Part shown: positions 1 to 8,905 of the stretch, in pieces
How positions within the stretch are numbered: the stretch's first letter is position 1
How the letters are laid out: the number at the start of each line of letters is the position of its first letter
Made by a program: the position numbers and the translations under genes
Assembly (NCBI GenBank): GCA_902597895.1
Contig: CACJZM010000002.1
Span: 1 to 64,000, forward strand
DNA length: 64,000 nucleotides
Source: an uncultured Pelagibacteraceae bacterium
GTDB taxonomy: Bacteria > Pseudomonadota > Alphaproteobacteria > Pelagibacterales > Pelagibacteraceae
Reading direction: 5' to 3'
Notes under the pieces: generated by a model
Told to the model about the DNA's origin: nothing
What the model saw: the letters and a program-made list of their open reading frames with translations, nothing else
Databases searched by the model: none

Positions 1-367
1 TATATTTTTTTATTAATTTTGTGAGTTTTTTAATTAACTTTAATGAAATATTAGGTCTAGCAGCATCATGAATAAATACTTTATTAGGTTTAAATTTATC
101 TATATAATTAATAGCTTTAAGTGAGGATCCAGCCCTTTCACTATCTCCATAAATAATTTTTAAATTTTTTTTATTTATTTTTTTAATAAATTTCTTATGT
201 GATTTATTTATTACAAGAATTACTTTTTTGAAAAGTTTTGACTTTATTGCCATATCAACTGAATGCTCCAAAACCATTTTGCCTTTATAAAAATTGAACT
301 GTTTTGGTATTTTAGAGTTAAATCTTCTACTTTTTCCTGCTGCCAGTATTACAAAAAACATTTTCAT
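1..367 (-). CDS. ispD: IspD (2-C-methyl-D-erythritol 4-phosphate cytidylyltransferase), 5' part only
   Basis: This is the N-terminal third of the enzyme that couples CTP to MEP in the non-mevalonate isoprenoid pathway. Reading leftward from the ATG at 367, the protein begins MKMFFVILAAGKSRRF, with the nucleotide-binding LAAGxGxR-type loop followed by PKQF. About 100 residues in it has the family motif HDAARP. The second in-frame ATG at 361 is an equally possible start. The reading frame is open to the window edge, so the rest is missing. Whether it is fused to IspF, as in many alphaproteobacteria, cannot be seen. It is divergent from ntrY with 37 bp between the start codons. Confidence 0.9.
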   Translation of the reverse strand, partial: MKMFFVILAAGKSRRFNSKIPKQFNFYKGKMVLEHSVDMAIKSKLFKKVILVINKSHKKFIKKINKKNLKIIYGDSERAGSSLKAINYIDKFKPNKVFIHDAARPNISLKLIKKLTKLIKKY

Positions 368-404
368 TACTTTATTTTCTTATTTTTTAATATATTTTTA
401 ATCT

Positions 405-2177
405 ATGTTAACTTTTTTAAAAAGAAACATTTTTATATCCATAGTTTTTATATTAACTTTGGCTGTCTCTTTTTTAACATTTTTAACTTTTATTGATAAA
501 AGTTTTGTTATTTTAAATGAAATCAATCTTAATTATTTGTTATTGTCAAATATTTGCCTTTTACTATTATTTTTCTTCATAATTTTTATAGAAGTTAAAA
601 ATTCAATTAAAAATAATATAAATGTAAGAGGATCAATCGCAAATAGGAAATATATAATTTTCTTTTCATTATTTACGTTGATACCATCTTTGCTTATTTC
701 AGTATTTTCTTTGTTTTTATTTTCTTTTGCGTTGGAAAAATATTTTGATAATAAAATTACTCTAGCAGTAAATAATTCTTATAAACTTGCAAGAGATTAC
801 GTTGATGAGAAACGGAATAAAATTGAATCTGATATTGTTCTTGTTTCTTTCGACCTTGGTAAAAACATAAAATTTTTATCTAATAATAAAGATATGTTAC
901 AAAATTTCTTAAATACTCAGAGAATACTTAGAGGATTAGATCAAATATATTTATTAGATATTAATAAAAAAATAATTCTTTCTTCTCCAATAAATAAAAA
1001 AATTCAAATAGAAGATAGAGCATTTCAAATGGTTCAAAATGACAATAGACCATTAAAAATTATTAATGCTTTTGAGAATAAATCAGCTGCAATTATTAAA
1101 GTTCAAAATACAAAAGATGTATTTCTTTACGTTGTAAACTTTTTAGACGAAAATATATCTAATTATCTAAAAGAATCTGAGGAGGCTCTAAACTTTTATT
1201 ATACTGTCGAAGACCAGAGGACTGGGATTAGAATTTCATTTGCTTTAATTTATATTATAATAGTTACTCTTTTATTATTTCTTTCAATTACAATAGCAAT
1301 TAGATTTTCTTCAAGATTTTTTATTTCTATAAATAATTTAATATCAGCATCATCTGAGATAGGTAAAGGAAACCTTAATACAAAAGTACCCGAAGTCAAA
1401 GCTGATCTTGAAATGGAAAGACTAAATAAAAATTTTAATGCAATGGTTGAAAAACTTCAGTCTCAACAGGAAAAACTTGTTAATTCAGAGCGACATGAGG
1501 CTTGGGAAAATGTTGCCCGAAAGTTAGCTCACGAAATTAAAAATCCTTTAACTCCAATTCAGCTTACAATTGACAATCTAAAATCAAAGTATTCAGATAA
1601 TCTAGACCCCTCTAATAGGGAAAAGTACAACTCAAATTTACAAACTATCTTAAAGCAAATAAAACAAATTGAAACTTTAGTTAATGAATTTTCCGATTTT
1701 GCAAGGATGCCAAAACCTCTTCTTAAAAGGAATAATATTGTGGAGGTAGTGAATAATAATATTGAAATTTTAAAAAATATTTCAAAAGATATCAAAATAA
1801 ACTTTAACTTAAAAAATCAAAAATCACTTTTTTTTATGTTTGATAATGAGCAAATAAGCAGAGTTTTTTTTAATCTAATTAAAAATTCAATAGAAAGTAT
1901 TCAAGAAAAATCAAGTAAATCAACAGATTTTGATAAAATAATAGATATAGAAATTATCGAAAGAAAAGATTATATAAGCATTAATTTATCCGATGCAGGA
2001 ATTGGATTTTTAAAAAATAATGCTAAGCAATTAATTAAACCATATTTCACTACTAAAGAAAAAGGATCTGGTCTTGGACTATCTATAGTGAATAAAATTA
2101 TTAACGATCATGATGGAAATATACAGTTTATGAACTCTAAAAACGGCGCAAAAATAGAAATAAAATTACCAAAGTAA
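405..2177 (+). CDS. ntrY: NtrY-type membrane sensor histidine kinase
   Basis: Sensor kinase of the NtrY/NtrX pair, linked to nitrogen and redox signalling in alphaproteobacteria. There are hydrophobic segments near residues 10-30, 44-62, 82-107 and 280-300, with a presumed periplasmic loop between the last two. A HAMP-like region follows (about 300-350), then the phosphoacceptor motif AHEIKNPLTP with His376, an N box (NLIKNS) and G boxes (DAGIGF, GSGLGLSI). At 590 residues it is shorter than typical NtrY of over 700. The HAMP region runs almost directly into the His box, so the PAS domain usually found there appears to be missing. The next gene, ntrX, starts 8 bp downstream. Confidence 0.88.
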   Translation: MLTFLKRNIFISIVFILTLAVSFLTFLTFIDKSFVILNEINLNYLLLSNICLLLLFFFIIFIEVKNSIKNNINVRGSIANRKYIIFFSLFTLIPSLLISVFSLFLFSFALEKYFDNKITLAVNNSYKLARDYVDEKRNKIESDIVLVSFDLGKNIKFLSNNKDMLQNFLNTQRILRGLDQIYLLDINKKIILSSPINKKIQIEDRAFQMVQNDNRPLKIINAFENKSAAIIKVQNTKDVFLYVVNFLDENISNYLKESEEALNFYYTVEDQRTGIRISFALIYIIIVTLLLFLSITIAIRFSSRFFISINNLISASSEIGKGNLNTKVPEVKADLEMERLNKNFNAMVEKLQSQQEKLVNSERHEAWENVARKLAHEIKNPLTPIQLTIDNLKSKYSDNLDPSNREKYNSNLQTILKQIKQIETLVNEFSDFARMPKPLLKRNNIVEVVNNNIEILKNISKDIKINFNLKNQKSLFFMFDNEQISRVFFNLIKNSIESIQEKSSKSTDFDKIIDIEIIERKDYISINLSDAGIGFLKNNAKQLIKPYFTTKEKGSGLGLSIVNKIINDHDGNIQFMNSKNGAKIEIKLPK

Positions 2178-2185
2178 ATTTATAT

Positions 2186-3541
2186 ATGGCCTTAGAAATT
2201 TTAATAATAGATGATAATTCAGATATAAGACTTATTCTAGATGAATTGATAACTGAGGCAGGTTACAAAACAAGAATGGCTGCTAATTATAATCAGGCTT
2301 TAACTGAGATAGATAAAAAGCTTCCTGATGTAGCAATAATTGATGTTAAATTAGATAAAGGAGATAATGATGGTATTGAACTATTAACACACATCAAAAA
2401 AAAAAATAACGATATACCAGTAATTATAATATCTGGTCATGCAAATATTGATATGGCTATTAAATCACTAAAATCTGGTGCATTTGAATTTATTCAAAAA
2501 CCTTTTGATAAGGATAGACTATTAAACTTTATTAAAAGAGCGGTTGAAAATATAAATCTTAAAAATGAAAACTCTATTTTAAAAAATAAATTATTTCATA
2601 CATTTGAAATAATTGGTGAAAGTGAAAATATTCTCTCAATTAGAGAACAGATACAAAAAATATCAAACTCCGAAAGTAGAGTATTTATTTCTGGTCCTAC
2701 GGGTTCTGGCAAAGAACTAGTTGCAAGAAATATTTACAGAAATTCAAAAAGAAAAGATGGTCCATTTGTTATATTAAATGGTGCGCTTTTAGATATACAT
2801 TCTTATGAAAAAGAATTATTTGGTGAAGAAAAAAAAGATGGTTCAATTTCATATGGTGCATTAGAAAAATCTTCAGGTGGTGTTTTGCTAATTGATGAAA
2901 TTACTGAAATTCCTTTGGAGACTCAATCAAAGATTTTGAGAATTTTAATAGATCAAAAATTTAAACGAATAAATGGAACACATGATATCAAGGTAGATGT
3001 AAGAATATTATCTTCTACAAGCCAAGATATTAAAAGAGAAATTAAGAATGGAAATTTTAGGGAAGATTTGTTTCACAGATTAAATGTATTTAATATTTCT
3101 CTTTCTCCACTTATAAAAAGACTTGAAGATATTCCCTTATTGGCAAATTATTTTATTGAAAACATTTGTAAGTTTAACAATATTAAAACTTTTAAAATAG
3201 AAAATAATAATTATTTGTTAAGTTATTCTTGGCCTGGTAATGTTAGGGAGTTGAGAAATCTAATTGAAAGAGTTGCAATATTATCCCAAGGAGGAGATCA
3301 AGAAATAATATTAAATATTATTAAAGAATCTCTTACCCAAAGTGAAAATGATAAATTTTCTATCAATGAAACTTTAAATTTTCCTTTGAGAGAGGCTAGA
3401 GAAAATTTTGAAAAAGAATATCTAATTAATCAGTTAAAAAAGTTTGGAGGCAATATTTCAAAAACAGCCAAATTTGTTGGAATGGAAAGATCAGCGCTTC
3501 ATAGAAAACTTAAACTTTTAGGTGTTAAAGATTTAAACTAA
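2186..3541 (+). CDS. ntrX: NtrX-type response regulator (receiver, AAA+, Fis-type HTH)
   Basis: Cognate regulator of NtrY. Residues 1-120 are a receiver with Asp53 as the likely phosphoacceptor (IIDVKLD). Residues about 140-375 are an AAA+ domain with Walker A GPTGSGKE near 170 and Walker B GGVLLIDEI. The last 45 residues are a Fis-like helix-turn-helix (NISKTAKFVGMERSALHRKL). The segment between ELFG and the Walker B strand reads EEKKDGSISYGALEKSSGG, where sigma-54 activators have GAFTGA, so the sigma-54-contacting loop is absent. It probably acts as a sigma-54-independent DNA-binding regulator. It overlaps trkA by one base. Confidence 0.88.
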   Translation: MALEILIIDDNSDIRLILDELITEAGYKTRMAANYNQALTEIDKKLPDVAIIDVKLDKGDNDGIELLTHIKKKNNDIPVIIISGHANIDMAIKSLKSGAFEFIQKPFDKDRLLNFIKRAVENINLKNENSILKNKLFHTFEIIGESENILSIREQIQKISNSESRVFISGPTGSGKELVARNIYRNSKRKDGPFVILNGALLDIHSYEKELFGEEKKDGSISYGALEKSSGGVLLIDEITEIPLETQSKILRILIDQKFKRINGTHDIKVDVRILSSTSQDIKREIKNGNFREDLFHRLNVFNISLSPLIKRLEDIPLLANYFIENICKFNNIKTFKIENNNYLLSYSWPGNVRELRNLIERVAILSQGGDQEIILNIIKESLTQSENDKFSINETLNFPLREARENFEKEYLINQLKKFGGNISKTAKFVGMERSALHRKLKLLGVKDLN

Positions 3542-4914
3542 TGAATATAATTATTTGTGGGGCTGGTAGGGTAGGATTTGCGATTGCAAAAAGTTTAACT
3601 GAGCAAGATCATTCAATAACGGTTATAGATCAATCAAGTGAAGACATCCAAAAAATTAATGAGTCATTAGATGTTAAGGCTATAGTTGGGAAAGCTACAC
3701 TTCCAACTATTTTAGAAAAAGCCAATACTTCAGAAGCTGATATGATAATTGCTGTAACTAGAAATGATGAAATCAATATGCTCATATGCCAAATTGCATA
3801 TTCGATTTTTAAAGTACCAAAAACTATAGCTAGAATTAGATCGCAAGATTATTTAGATCCAAAATTTTCAACACTTTATAACAAAGAAAATCTTCCAATT
3901 GATGTAATTATTTCTCCTGAGTTTGAAATTGCAAAATCAATTCAAAGAAAACTAGAGTCACCAGGATCTCTAGATAATGTTCCTTTTGCAGACAATAAAA
4001 TAAGATTATTAGAAATATTTATAGATAAAAACTGCCCAATATCAAATACTAAACTTAATGAATTGACAAAAAAATTTCCAAAATTAAATGCAAATATACT
4101 TGGCGTAGTTAGAGATGGAAATTTTCTTTTTTTAAAAAAAAATGATTTTATGAAATTTAACGATAAAGCTTACGTTGTTATAAACTCATTACAAATGAAT
4201 GAGACATTGAAAACTTTTGGTCATCACGAAAAAATATCAAGTAAAATTTTAATTATAGGTGGTGGAAATATTGGGTTACATCTAGCTAAGAATATTGAAA
4301 AAACATTTGAAGATGCAAGGTTAAAGATAATAGAAAAAAATAAAGAAAGAGCAGAATTTTTAGCAAACGAGTTAAGCAATACTATTGTAATAAATGGAAA
4401 TGGTTTAGATGAAGATATTTTAGCAGAAGTGAATTTAGAAGATGTTGAAACTGTAATTGCTTTAACCAATGATGATGAAGACAATTTAATGGTAAGCGTA
4501 ATTGTCGAGAAATTTTCTAAAAATAAAAGAACGATGGCATTAACGAATAAACCAAATTATTCGCTTTTACAATCATCTTTAAAAATTGATGATTTGATAG
4601 ACCCAAGAAAAACAACCGTTTCAAGTATTTTAAAACATATACATAAAGGTACTATTGAGAATGCTTACACAATATTAAACGGTGATTATGAAGTTATTGA
4701 GGCTGAAATTATTGAAACTTCTGAATTGATAAATAAAGAACTTAAAGATAGTAATTTGCCAAACGAAATCAGAATAGGTGCAATTTTAAGAGAAGATAAA
4801 GTTATAATACCAAGATCAAATTTTATTTTCAAAAAAAATGACTCTGTAGTTTTGCTTGCCAAAAAAGATCAACTTCAGACAGTTGAGAGCATGTTTCGTT
4901 TAACTTCTGTTTAA
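3541..4914 (+). CDS. trkA: TrkA, NAD-binding regulatory subunit of Trk potassium uptake
   Basis: Peripheral membrane gating subunit of the Trk potassium system. It has two RCK halves, each starting with a Rossmann glycine motif: CGAGRVG at the N-terminus and IGGGNIG near residue 240. Each is followed by an RCK_C-type region. The length of 457 residues is normal for the family. It sits between ntrX and trkH with TAATG-type one-base overlaps on both sides, indicating translational coupling. Linkage of ntrYX to trkAH is a common alphaproteobacterial arrangement. Confidence 0.92.
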   Translation: MNIIICGAGRVGFAIAKSLTEQDHSITVIDQSSEDIQKINESLDVKAIVGKATLPTILEKANTSEADMIIAVTRNDEINMLICQIAYSIFKVPKTIARIRSQDYLDPKFSTLYNKENLPIDVIISPEFEIAKSIQRKLESPGSLDNVPFADNKIRLLEIFIDKNCPISNTKLNELTKKFPKLNANILGVVRDGNFLFLKKNDFMKFNDKAYVVINSLQMNETLKTFGHHEKISSKILIIGGGNIGLHLAKNIEKTFEDARLKIIEKNKERAEFLANELSNTIVINGNGLDEDILAEVNLEDVETVIALTNDDEDNLMVSVIVEKFSKNKRTMALTNKPNYSLLQSSLKIDDLIDPRKTTVSSILKHIHKGTIENAYTILNGDYEVIEAEIIETSELINKELKDSNLPNEIRIGAILREDKVIIPRSNFIFKKNDSVVLLAKKDQLQTVESMFRLTSV

Positions 4915-6317
4915 TGAGTAAATTATTAACCAATTATTTAGGTTTTTTTTCAGTACTAATTTCCGTTTTATCATTAGTAAATATTATTTATTGTTATTAC
5001 TTTAATATTTATTTAAATATAGATACTTATATCTACACCTTATTAACTTCATTATCATTAGGGTTTGGATTATTATTTTTTAAAAACAAAGTAACAAAAA
5101 TTACTATTTTCCATAAAATATTGACGGTTATATTAGGTTATTTTTTAATACCACTAATAATATCTATTCCTTATTATTTGAGCATTTATAACATTTCATT
5201 ATTGGACTGTTATTTTGAGGCTATTTCAGGTTTTACATCAACAGGATTTAGTATTTTTGAAAATATTAAGCATTTAGATCAAAGCCTAATCTTATGGAGA
5301 TCCACATCGCAGTGGATAGGAGGTATTTATTTTTTATTTTCAATTATTTTATTAATAGATATATTTGATGACAAAATTAAAAAATCACTAACAAATTTTA
5401 TATCTCTTAATAATTTAGAGTCATTCAAGCAGTCTATTAAAGTTTTTATTTTGTATTTTTTCTTAACAATTTTTATTTTTTTATCGTTAAATTTAGTAGA
5501 CATTAGATCTTTCGACTCTCTTAATCTTTCTATGACAATAATATCTTCAGGTGGCTTTTTGCCATTTAATAATCTGGATATAATTTTAAATACTAATTTA
5601 AAAAAAATAGCATTTTCTTTATTAATGTTATTTTCCTTCTTCAGTTTATTTTTGTCATATAACTTAATTTTTTTTAGAAGAAAAAATTTAAATTTTTTTG
5701 CTGAAGATATCTATCTATTTATCTATTTATCCTTAATAATATTATTCTTTTTTATCTTTCTTAATTTTGACTATAATTTTTCATTAATATTGTTTTCAAT
5801 AGCAAGCAGTATCTCTAATATAGGAATATCATTATCTAATGTTCCCAATAATCTGTATATATTATTTTTAATGTTAGTAATCGTTGGTGGATCTTACTTT
5901 TCAACAAGTTCAGGTATAAGATTTGTTAAACTGTTTGCTTTGTTAAAATTTTCACTAAATGAGATTTTGTCATATTCAAAGCCAAACTATGTTTATACAA
6001 ATAAATTTCAATTATTTGATACAAATATTGATTTAAAAGATATTTATAAATATTTTTTGACATTAATTATTTTTGTTAGTTCTTTTTTTCTTTTAACAAC
6101 TTTACTTACAATATCAGAAATCAATTTTGAAGATTCATTTAAAATAGGTATCTTAACTCTAATGAATACAACAACGTCATCTATGTATGGTTTAAACGAT
6201 TTTAATTTTTATGATTTAAATTCATATACAAAATTTATTTTAATTTTATTTATGACAATAGGTAGATTTGAGTTAATAAGTCTATTAATTATAATTAAAA
6301 AATTTTTTATCAAATAA
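4914..6317 (+). CDS. trkH: TrkH-family potassium transporter membrane subunit
   Basis: Pore-forming partner of TrkA, with about ten hydrophobic segments over 467 residues. The first pore loop region reads ISGFTSTGFSIFEN and is followed by the family motif LWRSTSQWIGG. The second is ISSGGFLPF and the third is SISNIGIS. In the fourth, LMNTTTSSMYGLNDF, the glycine expected in the selectivity filter (LNNxGPG in typical members) is not evident. It overlaps trkA upstream and the TPR gene downstream by one base each. Assignment rests on the loops, length and TrkA neighbour. Confidence 0.88.
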   Translation: MSKLLTNYLGFFSVLISVLSLVNIIYCYYFNIYLNIDTYIYTLLTSLSLGFGLLFFKNKVTKITIFHKILTVILGYFLIPLIISIPYYLSIYNISLLDCYFEAISGFTSTGFSIFENIKHLDQSLILWRSTSQWIGGIYFLFSIILLIDIFDDKIKKSLTNFISLNNLESFKQSIKVFILYFFLTIFIFLSLNLVDIRSFDSLNLSMTIISSGGFLPFNNLDIILNTNLKKIAFSLLMLFSFFSLFLSYNLIFFRRKNLNFFAEDIYLFIYLSLIILFFFIFLNFDYNFSLILFSIASSISNIGISLSNVPNNLYILFLMLVIVGGSYFSTSSGIRFVKLFALLKFSLNEILSYSKPNYVYTNKFQLFDTNIDLKDIYKYFLTLIIFVSSFFLLTTLLTISEINFEDSFKIGILTLMNTTTSSMYGLNDFNFYDLNSYTKFILILFMTIGRFELISLLIIIKKFFIK

Positions 6318-7546
6318 TGACAGATAATATAAAAAGAATTACAGTTGATTTAATTAAAAATTATAAAACAAAAAAATTTAAAGATGCTTTAGTTCAAGCA
6401 GATATATTATCAAAACACAAAATTAAAAATAAACAAATAAATTTTATTTGTGGTGAACTTTTTTTATCTTTTAGATTATATAAAAAAGCACTATTTTCAC
6501 TCGCCTATTCAATTAAATTAGATCCTAATTTTTATATGGCATACAAACTTTTAGGTATAACTGAATATTCTCTAGGAAATTTTAATAAAGCTCTTAAAAT
6601 TTATAATGCAGCTAAAAAGTTAAATAATCTTGATGCAGATTTATTTTTTAATATTGCCAAATCCTATTCCGATTTAGGTAAATACGATTTATCAATTAAA
6701 AATTATATTAAATCGTTAAAATTAGATCCTAATAATAAAGAAACTAAAATTAATTTAATTAAATCTTTAACTTTTTTTAAACCAAAAGATCATTTAGGCA
6801 ATGAGATTATTAAACTAGACTTATCATTGTATAACTTAATATTACATTTCAGTTTTAGTAAAACCTTAGATAATAGTACTTTAAAAACCTATCTTAAAAA
6901 AAATTTTGACATTATTAAAACAAAAATTGATAACCTAGATTTTGACACTACTCAAATTTTCAGAAATAATCATGATCCATTAGATTGCCCAAGATATCAC
7001 ACAGCTTTCAATACATACAATATAATTCCCAAAAATTGTTTTAGTTGTTTCAAGGTCCAAGTTAATGTTTTTAATGTAGTTGATTTAATCAAATTACATT
7101 TTTTATTTGATAATATAACTTTTGTTAAAAATATTAAAAAATGCATGGTTGAAAAAAGAAAAGATATAGACGGAAATTATAAAGGTTTTATTTATTGTAA
7201 AACTGTTGATGAAGCTGAAACTTTAAAAGTTCAAATAGAGCAATTAATAAATAAATCTTTGAAGATTGATCACAAAACCATTGTTAAAAGAGGTTGTTCA
7301 GAATTCACTTTAAAATATCCTGATTATAAAATCACTGATAGCAAATCAAAATCCTTTTTTAAATATAACGATGAATGGCAAAAAAAAGAAAATATTATTA
7401 ATGAATTTTATCCTAAAAATATATCTAGTGAGTTGAATCCACATGATACCTTAAAAGGTAATTCTTTAAATGACATGATTACAATTAAAAATTGGATCAA
7501 TTATGCCGAGTCTATCAATGACTATAGTTTTAAAAAATTAACTTAA
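6317..7546 (+). CDS. TPR-repeat protein with an unrecognised cysteine-containing C-terminal domain
   Basis: Last gene of the ntrYX-trkAH operon, overlapping the trkH stop by one base. Residues about 40-170 form at least three tetratricopeptide repeats (for example LFFNIAKSYSDLGKYDLSIK). There is no signal peptide or clear membrane segment, so it is probably cytoplasmic. The C-terminal half (about 225-409) contains conserved-looking blocks DCPRYHTAFNTYNIIPKNC, CFSCFKVQ, GNYKGFIYC and RGCSEF, with several cysteines. I do not recognise this domain. I have an unverified impression that similar TPR proteins occur elsewhere in SAR11. Function unknown; the operon context suggests a link to signalling or potassium. 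Confidence 0.75.
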   Translation: MTDNIKRITVDLIKNYKTKKFKDALVQADILSKHKIKNKQINFICGELFLSFRLYKKALFSLAYSIKLDPNFYMAYKLLGITEYSLGNFNKALKIYNAAKKLNNLDADLFFNIAKSYSDLGKYDLSIKNYIKSLKLDPNNKETKINLIKSLTFFKPKDHLGNEIIKLDLSLYNLILHFSFSKTLDNSTLKTYLKKNFDIIKTKIDNLDFDTTQIFRNNHDPLDCPRYHTAFNTYNIIPKNCFSCFKVQVNVFNVVDLIKLHFLFDNITFVKNIKKCMVEKRKDIDGNYKGFIYCKTVDEAETLKVQIEQLINKSLKIDHKTIVKRGCSEFTLKYPDYKITDSKSKSFFKYNDEWQKKENIINEFYPKNISSELNPHDTLKGNSLNDMITIKNWINYAESINDYSFKKLT

Positions 7547-7598
7547 ATTTCTTTAATTATTGTTTATTTGTTGTATTAATTAAGAAAAATATCATTAA

Positions 7599-7675
7599 GC
7601 GCCCTTAGCTCAGCTGGATAGAGCATCGGTTTTCTAAACCGAGGGTCGGAGGTTCGAATCCTCCAGGGCGCGCCA
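7599..7675 (+). tRNA. tRNA-Arg (anticodon TCT)
   Basis: A 77-nt cloverleaf. The acceptor stem GCGCCCT pairs with AGGGCGC, followed by discriminator G and an encoded CCA. The anticodon stem TCGGT/ACCGA encloses loop TTTCTAA, giving anticodon TCT for AGA/AGG. The T loop is GGTTCGAATC. It stands alone between the TPR gene and aapJ. Confidence 0.97.
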
Positions 7676-7705
7676 TAAATACAGTATATAATGACATTTT
7701 TACCG

Positions 7706-7734
7706 TTGCTGACCCTTTAACTTTCTGCTTTAAT
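7706..7734 (+). promoter_or_regulatory. Possible sigma-70 promoter of aapJ
   Basis: TTGCTG at 7706-7711 and TTTAAT at 7729-7734 are separated by 17 bp, in the gap between tRNA-Arg and aapJ. The -10 box matches the consensus at five of six positions and the -35 at three. Found by eye in AT-rich sequence, so weakly supported. Confidence 0.35.
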
Positions 7735-7740
7735 TATTGT

Positions 7741-7763
7741 TATTCAAAAATGAATTTTGAATA
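7741..7763. promoter_or_regulatory. Inverted repeat in the aapJ leader, possible operator
   Basis: Perfect 9-bp arms TATTCAAAA and TTTTGAATA are separated by 5 nt (ATGAA), about 40 bp before the aapJ start and just downstream of the possible promoter. The same two arms, without a spacer, form an 18-bp palindrome in front of the XRE regulator gene at 12101. It could be a regulator-binding site or an RNA hairpin in the leader. Confidence 0.4.
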
Positions 7764-7800
7764 TTTGTTAACAAATAAATAAACAATAAGAGGAATAAAA

Positions 7801-8841
7801 ATGTTTAAATTAATAAAACAATTGACTTCTTTTGTTGCTATGGTCGCAGTTCTGTTTGTATTTACTACAGAGACTATGGCTGCTAAGAAATCAAAAACTC
7901 TAAAAAACACTCAGAAAAAAGGTTTCGTAAGATGTGGTGTTTCTCAAGGTCTTCCAGGATTTTCTAATGCTGATGCAGCAGGAAATTGGACGGGTGTAGA
8001 CGTTGATGTATGTAGAGCTGTTGCTGCTGCAGTACTTGGTGATGCAAATAAAGTTAAATTCACACCATTAAGTGCTAAAGAAAGATTTACTGCTCTTACA
8101 TCAGGAGAAATAGATATCTTATCAAGAAACACTACATGGACACTTTCTAGAGACGCTGATATAGGACTTACATTTGTTGGTGTAAACTTCTATGACGGTC
8201 AAGGTTTCATGGTTAGAAAAAGTTCTGGTATAACTTCAACAAGTCAATTCAAAGATGGAATTTCAGCTTGTACTAACTTAGGTACAACTACTGAATTAAA
8301 TATGAGAGACTTCTTTAATTCTAAAGGAATTTCTTATACTCCAGTAACTTTTGAAAAAGCTGACGAAGTTGTAGCTGCATATGATGCTGGTAGATGTGAT
8401 ACATACACTACAGATAAATCTGGTTTAGCTGCACAAAGAATTAAGTTAAGCTCTCCAGACGATCACATAGTTTTACCTGAGACGATCTCAAAAGAACCTT
8501 TAGGTCCTGTTGTACGTCAAGGTGATGCAGTATGGGAAGATATCGTTAGATGGTCTTTAAATACTATGATCGAAGCTGAAGAATATGGTATTACTTCTTC
8601 TAATGCTGACTCAATGAAAACTTCTGATAATCCAGCAATCAAAAGATTAGTTGGTGCTGAAGGTGAAATGGGTGCTGCATTCGGTTTAGATAACGAGTGG
8701 AACTTAAGAATTATCAAGCAAGTTGGAAATTATGGTGAAAGTTATAAGAGAAATATAGCTGACACTGGTATTTTACCAGATAGAGGTCCAAATGAATTAT
8801 GGACTAAAGGTGGTATTTTATACGTTCCACCATCAAGATAA
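7801..8841 (+). CDS. aapJ: Periplasmic binding protein of a general L-amino acid ABC transporter
   Basis: Substrate-binding component (AapJ/YhdW type) of a broad-specificity polar amino-acid importer. It begins with a basic, hydrophobic signal peptide ending near TETMAA, then the mature motif GFVRCGVSQGLPGFSNADAA and GVDVDVCRAVAAAVLGD, typical of family 3 solute-binding proteins. At 346 residues the length is normal. A ribosome-binding site AGAGGA lies just upstream. Codon choice and composition look richer than in the neighbouring genes, consistent with high expression. A terminator follows it, so it is probably made in excess over the membrane subunits. Confidence 0.94.
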   Translation: MFKLIKQLTSFVAMVAVLFVFTTETMAAKKSKTLKNTQKKGFVRCGVSQGLPGFSNADAAGNWTGVDVDVCRAVAAAVLGDANKVKFTPLSAKERFTALTSGEIDILSRNTTWTLSRDADIGLTFVGVNFYDGQGFMVRKSSGITSTSQFKDGISACTNLGTTTELNMRDFFNSKGISYTPVTFEKADEVVAAYDAGRCDTYTTDKSGLAAQRIKLSSPDDHIVLPETISKEPLGPVVRQGDAVWEDIVRWSLNTMIEAEEYGITSSNADSMKTSDNPAIKRLVGAEGEMGAAFGLDNEWNLRIIKQVGNYGESYKRNIADTGILPDRGPNELWTKGGILYVPPSR

Positions 8842-8860
8842 TTTAAGTTAATAATTATTA

Positions 8861-8890
8861 AAAAGGGCTAGATTTATCTAGCCCTTTTTT
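8861..8890 (+). terminator. Intrinsic terminator or attenuator between aapJ and aapQ
   Basis: A perfect 12-bp stem AAAAGGGCTAGA/TCTAGCCCTTTT with loop TTTA continues into a T run. It lies between the binding-protein gene and the permease genes of one transporter, so partial read-through would set the ratio of binding protein to permease. Confidence 0.9.
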
Positions 8891-8905
8891 TTAATATCAC
8901 ATTTA

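Noticed and set aside
263-496. A 77-codon + strand reading frame
   Set aside because: It lies opposite the ispD start and across the ispD/ntrY gap, is rich in Phe/Tyr from A/T runs, and has no family resemblance.
7676-7800. Riboswitch or structured RNA in the aapJ leader
   Set aside because: Only the simple 9-bp inverted repeat is visible; I do not see a multi-stem aptamer or a riboswitch motif that I know from SAR11.
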